Below, one piece after another: positions 1-10,209 of a DNA stretch of 64,000 nt. The stretch covers positions 78,541 to 142,540 of the forward strand of contig NZ_JAKKFI010000058.1 in the NCBI RefSeq assembly GCF_022230955.1, given 5' to 3'. Both the position numbers and the translations under genes were made by a program. Numbering within the stretch: the stretch's first letter is position 1; the number at the start of each line of letters is the position of its first letter. The DNA is from Micromonospora cabrerizensis. GTDB taxonomy: Bacteria; Actinomycetota; Actinomycetes; Mycobacteriales; Micromonosporaceae. A model generated the notes under the pieces. It was not told where the DNA came from. It did no database searches and saw nothing but the letters and a program-made list of their open reading frames with translations.

Positions 1-479
1 TGCATCACCTTCTCCGGCTTACCCGCCAACGCCTTCCGGGCGGCGAGCCAGCCCACCGCGTCGTGCAGCGCGACGTACGCGCCGGTGATCGCCGCCGTGC
101 GGGTGCCGCCGTCGGCCTGGAGCACGTCGCAGTCGAGCACGATCGAGTTCTCGCCGAGAGCCTTGAGGTCGATGCTGGCCCGCAGGCTGCGGCCGATCAG
201 CCGGGAGATCTCGTGGGTGCGACCTCCGACCCGGCCCTTGACGCTCTCCCGGTCGGAGCGGGTGTTCGTGGCGCGGGGCAGCATCGCGTACTCGGCGGTC
301 ACCCAGCCGAGCCCGGAGCCCTTGCGCCAGCGGGGCACCCCCTCGGTGACGCTCGCCGTGCAGAGCACCCGGGTGCCGCCGAACTCGACGAGCACCGAGC
401 CCTCCGGATGGGTGCTCCAGCCTCGGGTCAGGGTCACCGGTCGGAGTTGAGAGGGCCCTCGCCCGTCAGGTCGCGCCAT
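1..479 (-). CDS. rph: Ribonuclease PH, 3' part cut by window edge
   Basis: Ribonuclease PH is the phosphate-dependent 3'-to-5' exoribonuclease that trims tRNA 3' ends. The reverse-strand frame starts at an ATG (complement of 477-479) and begins [20 protein letters not shown], the typical family N-terminus. The family core follows (segments [20 protein letters not shown] and [20 protein letters not shown], then [20 protein letters not shown]). About 159 residues are visible and the rest lies before base 1. It sits directly downstream of the Rv1339-like metallo-hydrolase, the same neighbour that rphA has in M. tuberculosis, so the two may be cotranscribed (gap of 67 nt). The identification is firm; only its C-terminus is unseen. 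Confidence 0.95.
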   Translation of the reverse strand, partial: MARPDGRGPSQLRPVTLTRGWSTHPEGSVLVEFGGTRVLCTASVTEGVPRWRKGSGLGWVTAEYAMLPRATNTRSDRESVKGRVGGRTHEISRLIGRSLRASIDLKALGENSIVLDCDVLQADGGTRTAAITGAYVALHDAVGWLAARKALAGKPEKVM

Positions 480-546
480 GCCTGCACCCTATGCGGTGCG
501 GTGGTCCACGTCCGCCGGGGTGTCCCGCCGAGCAGGTGCGGAAGGG

Positions 547-1290
547 TCAGACGTCGTAACTGGCACCCGGGCGGACAACGTCGATCGGTCCGGTGTACGC
601 GGCGGCGGCCGACTCCAACGTGTGCGCCTCGCTGCCCCAGGCCGCGACCAGGTGCGTGAGCAGCAGCCGCCCCACCGCGGCCTTGGTCGCCGTCTCGCCG
701 GCCTCCCGGCCGGTCAGGTGCAGATCCGGTGGGTTGTCCACCCCGTCGAGGTAGCTGGCCTCGCAGAGGAAGACGTCGGCGTTCTGGGCCAGCCGCAGCA
801 GCGCGTCGCAGGACGCCGTGTCCGACGAGTAGCACAGGGACCGGCCGTCGTGCTCCAGCCGCACCCCGTACGTCTCCACGGGATGGTTGACCCGGTCGAC
901 GGTGACCGAGAACGGGCCGATCGGGAAGGTGCCCGGCTGGAGGGCGTAGAACTGGTACACGTCCTCCACGGTGCCGTCGTCGCCGTAGGCGGCGCTGAGC
1001 CGGTCCGGTGCGCCGGAGGGCGCGTACACCGGAAGCGCCGGGTAGGGGCCGTCCGGGGCGTACCGGCGGACCACCACGTACGTCACGGCGTCGAGGATGT
1101 GATCACAGTGCAGGTGGGTCAGCAGGATCGCGTCCGGGGCGTGCAGCCCGGCGTATCGCTGGAGGCTGGACAGCGACCCGGAGCCGAAGTCGACCAGGAG
1201 CCGGAAACCGTCGGCCTCGACGAGGTAGGCCGAGCACGGTGACTCCGGGCCGGGAAAGCTGCCGGCGCAGCCGAGGACCGTCAGTCGCAT
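547..1290 (-). CDS. MBL-fold metallo-hydrolase, Rv1339-like (atypical class II cAMP phosphodiesterase family)
   Basis: This 247-residue protein has the beta-lactamase-fold metal site LTHLHCDHILD (H59, H61, D63, H64) and later conserved His/Asp positions (VNHPVETYGV, YSSDTASCDALL). Its position between cysM and rph matches Rv1339 of M. tuberculosis. That protein has been reported as an atypical class II cyclic-nucleotide phosphodiesterase that lowers cAMP, so a role in cAMP turnover is a reasonable inference from family and synteny, not something the sequence proves. It starts at ATG with MRLTVLGCAGS and has no signal peptide, so it is cytoplasmic. A 16-bp palindrome lies 133 nt upstream. An alternative is an RNase Z-like or generic MBL hydrolase. 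Confidence 0.85.
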   Translation of the reverse strand: MRLTVLGCAGSFPGPESPCSAYLVEADGFRLLVDFGSGSLSSLQRYAGLHAPDAILLTHLHCDHILDAVTYVVVRRYAPDGPYPALPVYAPSGAPDRLSAAYGDDGTVEDVYQFYALQPGTFPIGPFSVTVDRVNHPVETYGVRLEHDGRSLCYSSDTASCDALLRLAQNADVFLCEASYLDGVDNPPDLHLTGREAGETATKAAVGRLLLTHLVAAWGSEAHTLESAAAAYTGPIDVVRPGASYDV

Positions 1291-1422
1291 CGAGTTGTCT
1301 CGCTGTCACTGTCAGTAGCATCCATGCCGGCCGTCGTCCCAGCCATGATCTCTACCGACGCGTACGTCACGCTGCGCAGCCTACGCCGGGGTGCCCGGCA
1401 GCAAGAATGATCCAACCGAAGT

Positions 1423-1438
1423 TGTCACGAACGTGACA
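1423..1438. promoter_or_regulatory. 16-bp palindrome TGTCACGAACGTGACA upstream of the metallo-hydrolase
   Basis: TGTCACG and CGTGACA are perfect inverted arms around a central AA. The site lies between cysM and the metallo-hydrolase, 133 nt before the latter's start, where a promoter operator would sit. No specific regulator can be named from the sequence. Confidence 0.4.
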
Positions 1439-1464
1439 CCTGCTCACGGTGCCGCGGGCAAGGC

Positions 1465-1494
1465 GCGGGCCGCCGACACACGTCGACGGCCCGC
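1465..1494 (-). terminator. Hairpin after cysM
   Basis: Arms at 1465-1476 and 1483-1494 pair over 12 bp with one mismatch around a 6-nt loop. The hairpin lies just beyond the cysM stop on its strand. There is no clear U-tract, which is common in high-GC actinobacteria. Confidence 0.55.
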
Positions 1495-1514
1495 ACCCGG
1501 TAAGACCACGTCGG

Positions 1515-2884
<1,370 letters not shown>

Positions 2885-2949
2885 GATGTCGAACTCCTCG
2901 GTCGGGTGTGCCTACGGTGACGGGACGAACGGGTGCGGACGCTGACAGG

Positions 2950-3438
2950 TCAGCGGCCGGAACACTCGTAGTCGACCGTCGCCGGGCTCTGCCCGAACAT
3001 GTAGGACTGGACCGCGTGCGGGTCGACGCCCGCCTCCACGACCTGGACCGGCTCCTCGGCCACCACGCCGTCGACGATCCGGAAGGACCGGATCTCCTCC
3101 GAGTCGGGCTCACGGGTCGAGACGAGCAGGTAGTGCGCGCCCGGCTCGCCGGCGAAGGAGACATCCGTCCGTGACGGGTACGCCTCGGTGGCGGTGTGCG
3201 AGTGGTAGATGACCACGGGCTCCTCGTCCCGGTCGTCCATCTCCCGCCACACCCGCAGGTGCTCCATCGAGTCGAACTCGTAGAAGGTCATCGACCGCGC
3301 GGCATTGTCCATCGGGATGTGCCGGGTGGGAGTGTCGCTGCCGACGGGACCAGCGACGACGCCGCACGCCTCGTCGGGGTGGTCCCGGCGCGCGTGGGCG
3401 ACGATCGCGTCGATGATCGACCGGTCGATGCTCAGCAC
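2950..3438 (-). CDS. mec: JAMM/MPN+ metalloprotease Mec (CysO-cysteine hydrolase)
   Basis: This protein of about 162 residues carries a full JAMM zinc site: E23, then H79-S-H81, S89 and D92 in YHSHTATEAYPSRTD. Mec releases cysteine from the CysO-cysteine adduct, and adjacency to cysO and cysM supports that role. A GTG at 3444 is also in frame, but the GTG at 3438 is preferred because a TAGGCT box lies 7 nt before it and the N-terminus (MLSIDRSIIDAIVAHARRD) then aligns with the family. The same protease could also cut the extra tail of the local CysO after its GlyGly, as JAMM proteins do for some ThiS-like carriers. The gap to cysO is 65 nt. Confidence 0.92.
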   Translation of the reverse strand: MLSIDRSIIDAIVAHARRDHPDEACGVVAGPVGSDTPTRHIPMDNAARSMTFYEFDSMEHLRVWREMDDRDEEPVVIYHSHTATEAYPSRTDVSFAGEPGAHYLLVSTREPDSEEIRSFRIVDGVVAEEPVQVVEAGVDPHAVQSYMFGQSPATVDYECSGR

Positions 3439-3445
3439 GAGCACC

Positions 3446-3451
3446 AGCCTA
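3446..3451 (-). promoter_or_regulatory. -10 box TAGGCT for leaderless mec
   Basis: TAGGCT on the minus strand is followed by 7 nt and then the GTG at 3438. It fits TANNNT leaderless spacing and decides the start of mec. Confidence 0.55.
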
Positions 3452-3490
3452 ACGCCTGACGAGCACTCCCCGAAGTGGTGCCGGTCACGC

Positions 3491-3991
3491 TTAGTCGATC
3501 AAGGCGTTGAGCAGCGACTCCTGCAGATATCCGAGATAGGCGTAGACCGACAGTTGGAACACCCGGCTGGAGCCCGGATCCTCGGCGACCGCGTCGTCCA
3601 GCTCCTCGCCCAGGTCCGTGCCGTCCTTGATCTCCAGCCGGACGCCCATCGCGAGCCGGGCGTCGTTGAGCGCCCGCAGCCACGCCTCGGCCGCCTCGGC
3701 GTCGAGCCGCACCTCACCGCCGGCCTCGTCGGGTAGCGCGGCGAGGATCGCCCCGGCCTGGTCGATCTTCGAGGTCTTCAGGTCGCCCTCGGTGTAGCGG
3801 CGGAACTCGGCGGTGCCGGGGGCGTCCTGCGGATAGACCGCCGGGAAGAGCCGACCGACGACCGGGTCGGTGTGGTCGAAGCCATCGGTGAGCAGGCCGA
3901 CCACCTCGGAGGCGACCTTGCGCAACACCCGCACCTCGTCGACGGCGAACGTGGCGACATAGCGGCCGGCCTGGCGACGGAACATGCTCAT
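3491..3991 (-). CDS. DUF2017 family protein
   Basis: This 166-residue protein starting [20 protein letters not shown] belongs to the actinobacterial DUF2017 family, found next to clpS (Rv1332 position in M. tuberculosis). Its biochemical role is unknown. The sequence is a mostly helical, acidic cytoplasmic protein with no signal peptide. The ATG at 3991 overlaps the clpS stop in an ATGA arrangement, so translation is probably coupled to clpS. A longer upstream frame exists but runs through clpS and is not the real start. Confidence 0.85.
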   Translation of the reverse strand: MSMFRRQAGRYVATFAVDEVRVLRKVASEVVGLLTDGFDHTDPVVGRLFPAVYPQDAPGTAEFRRYTEGDLKTSKIDQAGAILAALPDEAGGEVRLDAEAAEAWLRALNDARLAMGVRLEIKDGTDLGEELDDAVAEDPGSSRVFQLSVYAYLGYLQESLLNALID

Positions 3992-4287
3992 GACCTGTCC
4001 ACCGTCGCCCACAGCCCGTACGCGTGCAGCTGCGACGCGTCGTGCTCCATCCGCTCGCGGGCACCGGTGGAAACCACGGCTCGACCCTTGTGGTGCACGT
4101 CCAGCATCAGCTGCTCGGCCCTCTCCCGGCTGTAGCCGAAAAGCTTCTGGAAGACCCAGGTCACGTACGTCATCAGATTGACCGGGTCGTCCCACACGAT
4201 CGTCACCCACTGCCGGTCGGACGCCGGCACCTCGTCAGTGTCCGGCGTCTCGACCGGTGCAACCTGCGGAGCCGCCATGCCCCCCAT
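3988..4287 (-). CDS. clpS: ATP-dependent Clp protease adaptor ClpS
   Basis: ClpS delivers N-degron substrates to the ClpC/ClpP protease. The core [20 protein letters not shown] contains the family's substrate-pocket residues, and the [20 protein letters not shown] segment completes the fold. The ATG at 4287 (99 residues) has GGTGG just upstream and gives a normal family length. Another ATG at 4278 is possible, and a frame open to 4458 is ignored as too long. It overlaps the DUF2017 gene by 4 nt. The pair precedes the mec-cysO-cysM group in the same order as in mycobacteria. Confidence 0.93.
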   Translation of the reverse strand: MGGMAAPQVAPVETPDTDEVPASDRQWVTIVWDDPVNLMTYVTWVFQKLFGYSRERAEQLMLDVHHKGRAVVSTGARERMEHDASQLHAYGLWATVDRS

Positions 4288-4426
4288 CGTGCCACCGGTT
4301 TCCCGGAACCGAGGAACCGGAACACCGGCCCGGCGTGGATCGCCCACCCCGGGCACCCCTGAGCCGCCCCGCACACCGTCGAGCGCGCGGTGCGAGGCGA
4401 ACCGGGACCGAAGGGTCACCACGCCG

Positions 4427-5977
4427 TCAGGCGAGCAGGATGCCGTGGTCGACTGCATCGGAGAGCACCGCGCCCAGCGAGAGGCGGATCACCTCGAACC
4501 GTCGGGAGACCTCCCGGGACAACCCCAGCTCGACCTCCCGCACCGCCCGCTGGGACCAGGCCCGCGCCGCGCTGTGGTCGTTGTTGCCGGGCGTACGCCA
4601 CTGCTGCCAGCACCCGCCGGAGAGCGCCACCGCGACCGGCGGGAGCACTTCCGAGCGAGCCGGCGCCGGATAACTGGCCAGGGCGTCGATCGCCTCCGGG
4701 CCGGTCAGCCCGGCGACCCCGGCCGTGCTGGTGATCAACAGCACCTTGTCCACTTCGTGGCCGGGCCGGTCGTCGACCAGGCCGTACTGCACGGCGGTGG
4801 CGATGCGCCGTCGCACGCCTTCGGTCGGCGGCGCGCCGAGCACCCGGCCCGCGACGTCGGTGATGATGCCGCGAACGGCCTGGTCGCACTGTGCCGTGGC
4901 CAGCAACGACAGCGCCGCCATCTCCCGGTCGAGGAGATCCGGTAGGCCAGCGCAGCCGACCCCGAACACGATCTCCTGGACCGCCCGCAGGTGGATGTTC
5001 GCCAGCTCCAGGGCGAGGTGCTGGCGGATGCGCTGGGCGCACGAGCGGGTGTGCCGGTCGAGGCGCTCGGACCAGTCGCCCGGGTCGGCGGCCACCGCGA
5101 TCCGGTCGTGCTGACCCGGCAGCACCGGTGGGTTGACGCTGGCCCGTTGCAGCCCTTCCCGCGACGACCAGCCCACCAGGGCCCGCCGCAGATCGGCGGC
5201 GGAGTCGGCGTCGTCGACCGGGAACCACCGCGCGCCGGCCAGCGCCGGCACCGCCGCCAGCAGCGCCGCCCGATGTGCCGCGACGGTCACCGCAGCGGCG
5301 GTGGCCTCCGTCGCTCCGCTTCCGGCCGGCGGGACGGACGCCCCCGCGTCCTCCGTAGTCGCCGCGCCGTCGGTCAGCGGGGCCCAGCCCGCCGCGCCGG
5401 GGGTGACCGCGAAGAGGACCTCCACCGAGGTCGGCGCGACCTCGGCCAGCAGGTTCAGCTCCGCGGCGGTGAACGCCTGGTCGGCGGCGATCACGAAGAG
5501 CAGCGCGCCGGCCCGGCCCACCGCTTCGAGCAGCACCCGGTTGCCGGCCGCGCCGAGTGTGGCCGTGTCCGGAACGTCGATCAGGGTGAAGTGCCGCAGC
5601 AGCGGCTCGGGCACGCTCAGCTCGACCCGCCGGGGAGGACGGGCCAACGCCGGGCCGGCGGCGTCCCGGTCCGCGCCGTACGAGTGTGGTTGACGGTAAC
5701 CGGGCACGAACGCCGCACGGGTGGGCACCTTGGCGTTGCGCACCACCAACCAGCTGCCGGCCGGCACGGTGAGCATCACCGGGTCGAGCCCGAGCAGGGT
5801 GGCGAGCACGGCGCGCCGCTCGGCACCGGCTGGGCCGACGGCGACCACGCCGAGCGGCTCCTCCGGCGCGGGACCGGTCACGCCGACCCGCGTGGGCAGC
5901 GGGCCGCAACTGGGCAGGTCGGTCGGGCCCGTCATGTCGTCCGGCGAGTCGACCGAGGGGAGAGGGCCCTGCTTCAT
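4427..5977 (-). CDS. Degenerate dynamin-like GTPase-fold protein
   Basis: This 516-residue protein starts [17 protein letters not shown] at an ATG with a good GGGAGG site 7 nt upstream. The N-terminal half resembles a dynamin-type GTPase: a P-loop position ([20 protein letters not shown]), a G3-like DVPDTATLG, and the [13 protein letters not shown] segment that resembles bacterial dynamin-like proteins. The P-loop lacks GK(S/T) and no NKxD is visible, so nucleotide hydrolysis is doubtful. The C-terminal half is helical, with a [20 protein letters not shown] segment. No transmembrane segment is clear. It is divergent from the LAL regulator. Family assignment is an inference from motif order; an uncharacterised actinobacterial ATPase/GTPase relative is the safe description. 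Confidence 0.7.
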   Translation of the reverse strand: MKQGPLPSVDSPDDMTGPTDLPSCGPLPTRVGVTGPAPEEPLGVVAVGPAGAERRAVLATLLGLDPVMLTVPAGSWLVVRNAKVPTRAAFVPGYRQPHSYGADRDAAGPALARPPRRVELSVPEPLLRHFTLIDVPDTATLGAAGNRVLLEAVGRAGALLFVIAADQAFTAAELNLLAEVAPTSVEVLFAVTPGAAGWAPLTDGAATTEDAGASVPPAGSGATEATAAAVTVAAHRAALLAAVPALAGARWFPVDDADSAADLRRALVGWSSREGLQRASVNPPVLPGQHDRIAVAADPGDWSERLDRHTRSCAQRIRQHLALELANIHLRAVQEIVFGVGCAGLPDLLDREMAALSLLATAQCDQAVRGIITDVAGRVLGAPPTEGVRRRIATAVQYGLVDDRPGHEVDKVLLITSTAGVAGLTGPEAIDALASYPAPARSEVLPPVAVALSGGCWQQWRTPGNNDHSAARAWSQRAVREVELGLSREVSRRFEVIRLSLGAVLSDAVDHGILLA

Positions 5978-6160
5978 CAGGTGCCTCCCGTTGCAGGTGA
6001 CCGGTCGCCCGGTCGCGTGAAGATTCCGGGGGAGCAACCCGGATGTCGGAAGACTACGGGCGAGCCGCTGACCGGCCGAACACCTCGGGTACTCACCGGT
6101 AATTGTGCGACTACTCAACTTCGTTCGGTGACGGTACGAGCGCGGACGGAATTCCATCGA

Positions 6161-6166
6161 TATGCT
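6161..6166 (+). promoter_or_regulatory. -10 box TATGCT for a leaderless LAL gene
   Basis: TATGCT is followed by exactly 6 nt and the ATG at 6173. No Shine-Dalgarno sequence is present, so a leaderless transcript is likely. Confidence 0.6.
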
Positions 6167-6172
6167 GCGCGG

Positions 6173-8851
6173 ATGAGTCGATGGGAGTTCGTCGGCCGAA
6201 CAGATGAGCTCAACCGCCTGCTGGCGGCGGTGACCGGCGAGGCCGGTCGGGGGCTCTTCTTCAGCGGCAGCGCTGGCATCGGCAAGAGCCGACTGCTGCG
6301 CGAGGGCGTGAACGCGTTGCCCACCGACCGGTTCGCGATCTGGTCCATCGCCGCCAGCGCCACCACGGCCGCGCTGCCGTTCGGCGGGCTGGTGCAGGTG
6401 CTCCCCGCCGAGCAACCCCAGGGCCTCTCCCCCGCCGGCATCCTGCGCTGGGCGCTCAACGTGCTGCAACAGCAGGCGGCCGGCCGACGCATCGTGCTCG
6501 CGATCGACGACGCCCACCTGCTCGATCCGCCCTCGGCGGCGCTGGTCCACCTCGTCGCCCGTGCGGAGAACGCGACAGTGCTCGGCACCCTGCGCGACGG
6601 CGAGCAGATCCCCCTGCCGATCCGTGCACTCTGGACCGACGACCTGGTCGAGCACGTCGAGCTGACCCCGATGCCACCGGAGGAGACCGCGGGCCTGCTG
6701 GCGGCCATCCTGGGTGGCCCGGTCGACGCCGGCTCCGCCGACCGGCTCGGCCAGCTGTCGGCCGGCAACCCGCTGCTGCTGCGCGAGCTGGTGCACGCCG
6801 CCAGCGGCAGCGCGGAGCTCAAGCGCACCTACGGCCTCTGGAAGTGGACCGGGCGACTGGAGCTGGCGCCGAGCCTGACCGACCTGATCGACACCCGGGT
6901 CGGCAAGCTCACCGACGGCGTCCGCGCGGTCGTCGAGCTGGTGGCGTTCGGCGAACCACTCGGTCTGCACCTGCTCAGGCAGGCCGCCGACCAGGCAGAC
7001 GTGGAGACCGCCGAGGAACGCGGTCTGATCAGTGTGATCCAGCACGACCGGCGGACCAACGTCCGGTTGGCCCACCCGCTCTACGGCGAGGTGATGCGTC
7101 GCCGCTGCCCGGTCAGCCGCACCCGCCGCCTCCAGGCGCACCTCGCGGAGCTGCTGGAGCAGGTCGGCAAACGCCGACGCGACGACCTGCTGCGGGTGGC
7201 GGTCTGGCGACTCGACTCGGGCACCGCACAGGACTCGGCCATGCTGCTGGATGCGGCGGTGCAGGCCTTCACCCGCTACGACGTGCCGCTGGCCACCCGC
7301 CTGGCGCGCGCCGCGCTCAACGCCGATGGCGGCTCCGACGCGGCAGAGCTGCTGGCCACCATCCTGATGTTCGCCGACCGGCCGGAGGAGGCGATCGACG
7401 TCCTCGACGCGGTGCCCCCGGAGCCCGACGACGAGCGGCGGCTCTGCCGCTGGCTGACCGTGCGCGGCATGGTGAGCTACTGGGGGCTGAGCCGGCAGTC
7501 CACGGTGGAGGAGATCGCCAGCCGGGTCGAGCAGCTCGGTGACTCCGCGGACCAGTCCCGGGTGCACGCCTTCGAGGCGATCATGCGTCTGCACGGGCTC
7601 GACACGGCGGCCGCGGTGCGGCTCAGCCAACGCGTACTGGACCGGCCGGCGGCCGGCGTCGCCGCCCGCGAGCTGGCCCGATCCACCATCGCGTACGTCC
7701 AGGCCGCACAGGGCCAGCTCAACCGCAGCGGTACGGCGATCGCCCAGGTGCACTCCGCTGCGGCCAGTTGGCGCACCGACATGCCGTACCTCCAGTTGGC
7801 ACTGGAACTGGCCCGGGGCACCAGGCTCATGCTCACCGGTGACCTGGCCGGCATCGACGCGATCGTCGCCGACGAGTTCGCCGACCTCGCCGGTGCCGGC
7901 GACTTCCGGCTCGGCACCGGCTACCTGGCCATTCTCCAGGCGTACGCGGCCCGGATGCGCGGGCAGAGCGACGTGGCCATGCGGACCGCCCTGGGCGCCT
8001 GCGCGGTGCTGGCCACCAGCCGTGTCTACGCCGGTCTGGCCCAGGCCGAGCGTGCCCAGTCGGCGGCGCTGCGCGGCGACTCGACGCAGGCGACCGCGGC
8101 GATGGCCGAAGCGGACCGCACCCACGCGCCGGGCATGGCGGTGCTCTACCCGTGGCTGGAGCAGGCCCGGGGCGCTGCGCTCGCCGCCTCGGGCGACCTG
8201 CCGGGCGCGGTCAAGCACCTCGGCGACCTGGTGGATCGACTGCGCGCGGATGGTTTCGCCGGGCACGAGGTGCACGTGCTGCACGACCTGGTGCGGCTGG
8301 ACCAGGCGAGCATGTCGGTCGGTCCCACCTGCTCCGACGGTGGCCGCCGTACCGTCGCGCAGCGCCTCGCCGAGCTGTCCGAACGGGTCGACGGGGCACT
8401 TCCGCCGCTGCTGGCCCGGCACGCCCGCGCGGCGGTGACCGACTCCGCCACCGATCTGCTCGCGGTCGCCGACGACTATGCCGCGTTGGAGTTGACCGTG
8501 TACGCGGCGGAGGCCACATCCCAGGCCGTGCAGCGGTTGCGCCGGCAGCACTCCGCGGCGGCCAACGACGCCCGGGAGCGCCTGGCCGGGTTGCTCGGGC
8601 GTTGTGACCTGATCCGCACGCCGGCACTGCAAGCGGGAGCGCCGGTACTCACCGAGCGGGAGTGGCAGGTGGCCCGCCTCGCCGCGCACGGCGCGCCCAG
8701 CCGGGCCATCGCCGAGCGGCTCTACCTCTCGGCGCGCACCGTCGAGAACCACCTTCAGCGCATCTACGCCAAGCTCGGCGTGACCGGTCGCTCGGAGCTG
8801 TGGGCCGCGCTGCGCTCGATCCCGGGCCACGACGGCGGCGACGCGGGCTGA
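6173..8851 (+). CDS. LAL-type LuxR regulator with AAA/NTPase domain
   Basis: This 892-residue protein has the large ATP-binding LuxR layout. A Walker A sits at residues 31-39 (SGSAGIGKS) and a Walker B near 108-113 (IVLAIDD). A long TPR-like helical middle follows, and the C-terminus is a LuxR DNA-binding domain (about 823-885, starting LTEREWQVARLAAHGAPSRA and containing YLSARTVENHLQRIYAKLGV). Such proteins are usually pathway-specific activators that sense ATP and a ligand. Possible targets are its divergent GTPase-like neighbour or pncB, 16 nt downstream, but neither is shown. The start ATG has a TATGCT box 6 nt upstream and no ribosome site. The reading frame is open far upstream only because of base composition. 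Confidence 0.93.
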   Translation: MSRWEFVGRTDELNRLLAAVTGEAGRGLFFSGSAGIGKSRLLREGVNALPTDRFAIWSIAASATTAALPFGGLVQVLPAEQPQGLSPAGILRWALNVLQQQAAGRRIVLAIDDAHLLDPPSAALVHLVARAENATVLGTLRDGEQIPLPIRALWTDDLVEHVELTPMPPEETAGLLAAILGGPVDAGSADRLGQLSAGNPLLLRELVHAASGSAELKRTYGLWKWTGRLELAPSLTDLIDTRVGKLTDGVRAVVELVAFGEPLGLHLLRQAADQADVETAEERGLISVIQHDRRTNVRLAHPLYGEVMRRRCPVSRTRRLQAHLAELLEQVGKRRRDDLLRVAVWRLDSGTAQDSAMLLDAAVQAFTRYDVPLATRLARAALNADGGSDAAELLATILMFADRPEEAIDVLDAVPPEPDDERRLCRWLTVRGMVSYWGLSRQSTVEEIASRVEQLGDSADQSRVHAFEAIMRLHGLDTAAAVRLSQRVLDRPAAGVAARELARSTIAYVQAAQGQLNRSGTAIAQVHSAAASWRTDMPYLQLALELARGTRLMLTGDLAGIDAIVADEFADLAGAGDFRLGTGYLAILQAYAARMRGQSDVAMRTALGACAVLATSRVYAGLAQAERAQSAALRGDSTQATAAMAEADRTHAPGMAVLYPWLEQARGAALAASGDLPGAVKHLGDLVDRLRADGFAGHEVHVLHDLVRLDQASMSVGPTCSDGGRRTVAQRLAELSERVDGALPPLLARHARAAVTDSATDLLAVADDYAALELTVYAAEATSQAVQRLRRQHSAAANDARERLAGLLGRCDLIRTPALQAGAPVLTEREWQVARLAAHGAPSRAIAERLYLSARTVENHLQRIYAKLGVTGRSELWAALRSIPGHDGGDAG

Positions 8852-8855
8852 ACCT

Positions 8856-8861
8856 TAGGCT
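8856..8861 (+). promoter_or_regulatory. -10 box TAGGCT for leaderless pncB
   Basis: TAGGCT is followed by 6 nt and the GTG at 8868. It gives pncB its own promoter even though the LAL stop is only 16 nt upstream. Confidence 0.55.
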
Positions 8862-8867
8862 GGGCCG

Positions 8868-10154
8868 GTGAGCACCCACCGCCCCGCGCTGCTGACCGAC
8901 CACTACGAGCTGACCATGGTCAGCGCGGCACTGAAGGACGGCACCGCCGACCGCCGGTGCGTCTTCGAGGTGTTCAGCCGTCGGCTGCCCAGTGGCCGTC
9001 GCTACGGCGTGGTCGCCGGCACCGCCCGGCTCATCGACCTGATCCGCGACTTCCGGTTCGACCCCACCGAGGTCGACTTCCTGCTGCGGACCGGGGTGGT
9101 CGACGAAGCGGCCGCGGCCTGGCTCGCCGACTACCGCTTCACCGGCGACATCGACGGGTACGCCGAGGGTGAGCTGTTCTTTCCCGGCTCGCCGATCCTC
9201 ACCGTCTCCGGCGGGTTCGCCGAGTGCGTGGTGCTGGAGACGGTGGCGCTCTCCGTGCTCAACCACGACTGCGCCGTGGCGGCAGCGGCGGCACGCATGG
9301 TGACCGCGGCGCGGGGCCGGGCGCTGATCGAGATGGGGTCCCGTCGGGCGCACGAGGAGGCGGCGGTGGCCGCGGCACGGGCCGCGTACCTGGCCGGGTT
9401 CCGGTTCACCTCCAACCTCGCCGCCGGTGCGCGCTACGGCATCCCGACGGCGGGCACGGCGGCGCACGCGTTCACCCTGCTGCACGACGACGAGCGGGCG
9501 GCGTTCGCCTCGCAGGTCGCCACGCTGGGCAAGGACACCACACTGCTGGTCGACACGTACGACATCAGCCAGGGCATCCGCAACGCGATCGCGGTGGCCG
9601 GGCCGGAGCTGCGGGCGGTACGGATCGACTCGGGTGACCTGGCGGTGATCGCCCAGCAGTCCCGGGAGCTGCTCGATTCGCTGGGCGCCACCGAAACCAA
9701 GATCATTGTTTCCGGTGACCTCGACGAGTACTCGATCGCCGCGCTGGCCGCCGAACCGGTGGACATGTACGGCGCCGGCACGGCCGTGGTCACCGGCTCC
9801 GGCGCGCCGACCGCCGGGCTGGTCTACAAGCTGGTCGAGGTCGAGGGCCGCCCGGTGGTGAAGCGCTCCGAGCACAAGGCCACGATCGGCGGCCGGAAGG
9901 TCGCGGTCCGCCGCCACAAGCCGACCGGCACCGCCACGGAAGAGATCATCGTCCCGCAGGGCGTGCCGGACCGGAAGCCCAACGACCGGATGCTCCAGCA
10001 CTCGTACGTGGTGGGCGGCGAGCCGGTCTCGCTGCCCTCTCTCGACGAGTCACGGGAGCACCTGCGCGAGTGCCTGATCTCCATTCCGTGGGAGGGGTTG
10101 AAGCTCTCGGCCGGCGATCCGGCCGTGCCGGTCACCGTCGTACCCTCCGACTGA
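8868..10154 (+). CDS. pncB: Nicotinate phosphoribosyltransferase
   Basis: This 428-residue enzyme converts nicotinate and PRPP to nicotinate mononucleotide, the entry step of the Preiss-Handler NAD pathway. The N-terminus ALLTDHYELTMVSAALKDG is the family signature. Conserved core segments include SRRAHEEAA, FTSNLAAGARYGIPTAGTAA with the active-site His (AHAF), and AVRIDSGDLAVIAQQS for PRPP binding. The start is GTG with a TAGGCT box 6 nt before it. The nicotinamidase gene follows by 55 nt on the same strand, so the two steps from nicotinamide to NaMN sit together. In M. tuberculosis pncB1 is likewise next to clpS; here two genes separate them. Confidence 0.95.
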   Translation: MSTHRPALLTDHYELTMVSAALKDGTADRRCVFEVFSRRLPSGRRYGVVAGTARLIDLIRDFRFDPTEVDFLLRTGVVDEAAAAWLADYRFTGDIDGYAEGELFFPGSPILTVSGGFAECVVLETVALSVLNHDCAVAAAAARMVTAARGRALIEMGSRRAHEEAAVAAARAAYLAGFRFTSNLAAGARYGIPTAGTAAHAFTLLHDDERAAFASQVATLGKDTTLLVDTYDISQGIRNAIAVAGPELRAVRIDSGDLAVIAQQSRELLDSLGATETKIIVSGDLDEYSIAALAAEPVDMYGAGTAVVTGSGAPTAGLVYKLVEVEGRPVVKRSEHKATIGGRKVAVRRHKPTGTATEEIIVPQGVPDRKPNDRMLQHSYVVGGEPVSLPSLDESREHLRECLISIPWEGLKLSAGDPAVPVTVVPSD

Positions 10155-10209
10155 CCTCGACCCAGAAGCAGACCGCCCGCGCGGGCCGGCCCACGAGAGG
10201 AACCCCCGA

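Noticed and set aside
5978..8830. Long minus-strand frame antisense to the LAL gene, continuous with the GTPase-like gene
   Set aside because: It mirrors a strongly supported plus-strand gene, has no family resemblance and stays open only because of high GC; the real gene starts at 5977 with a good ribosome site.
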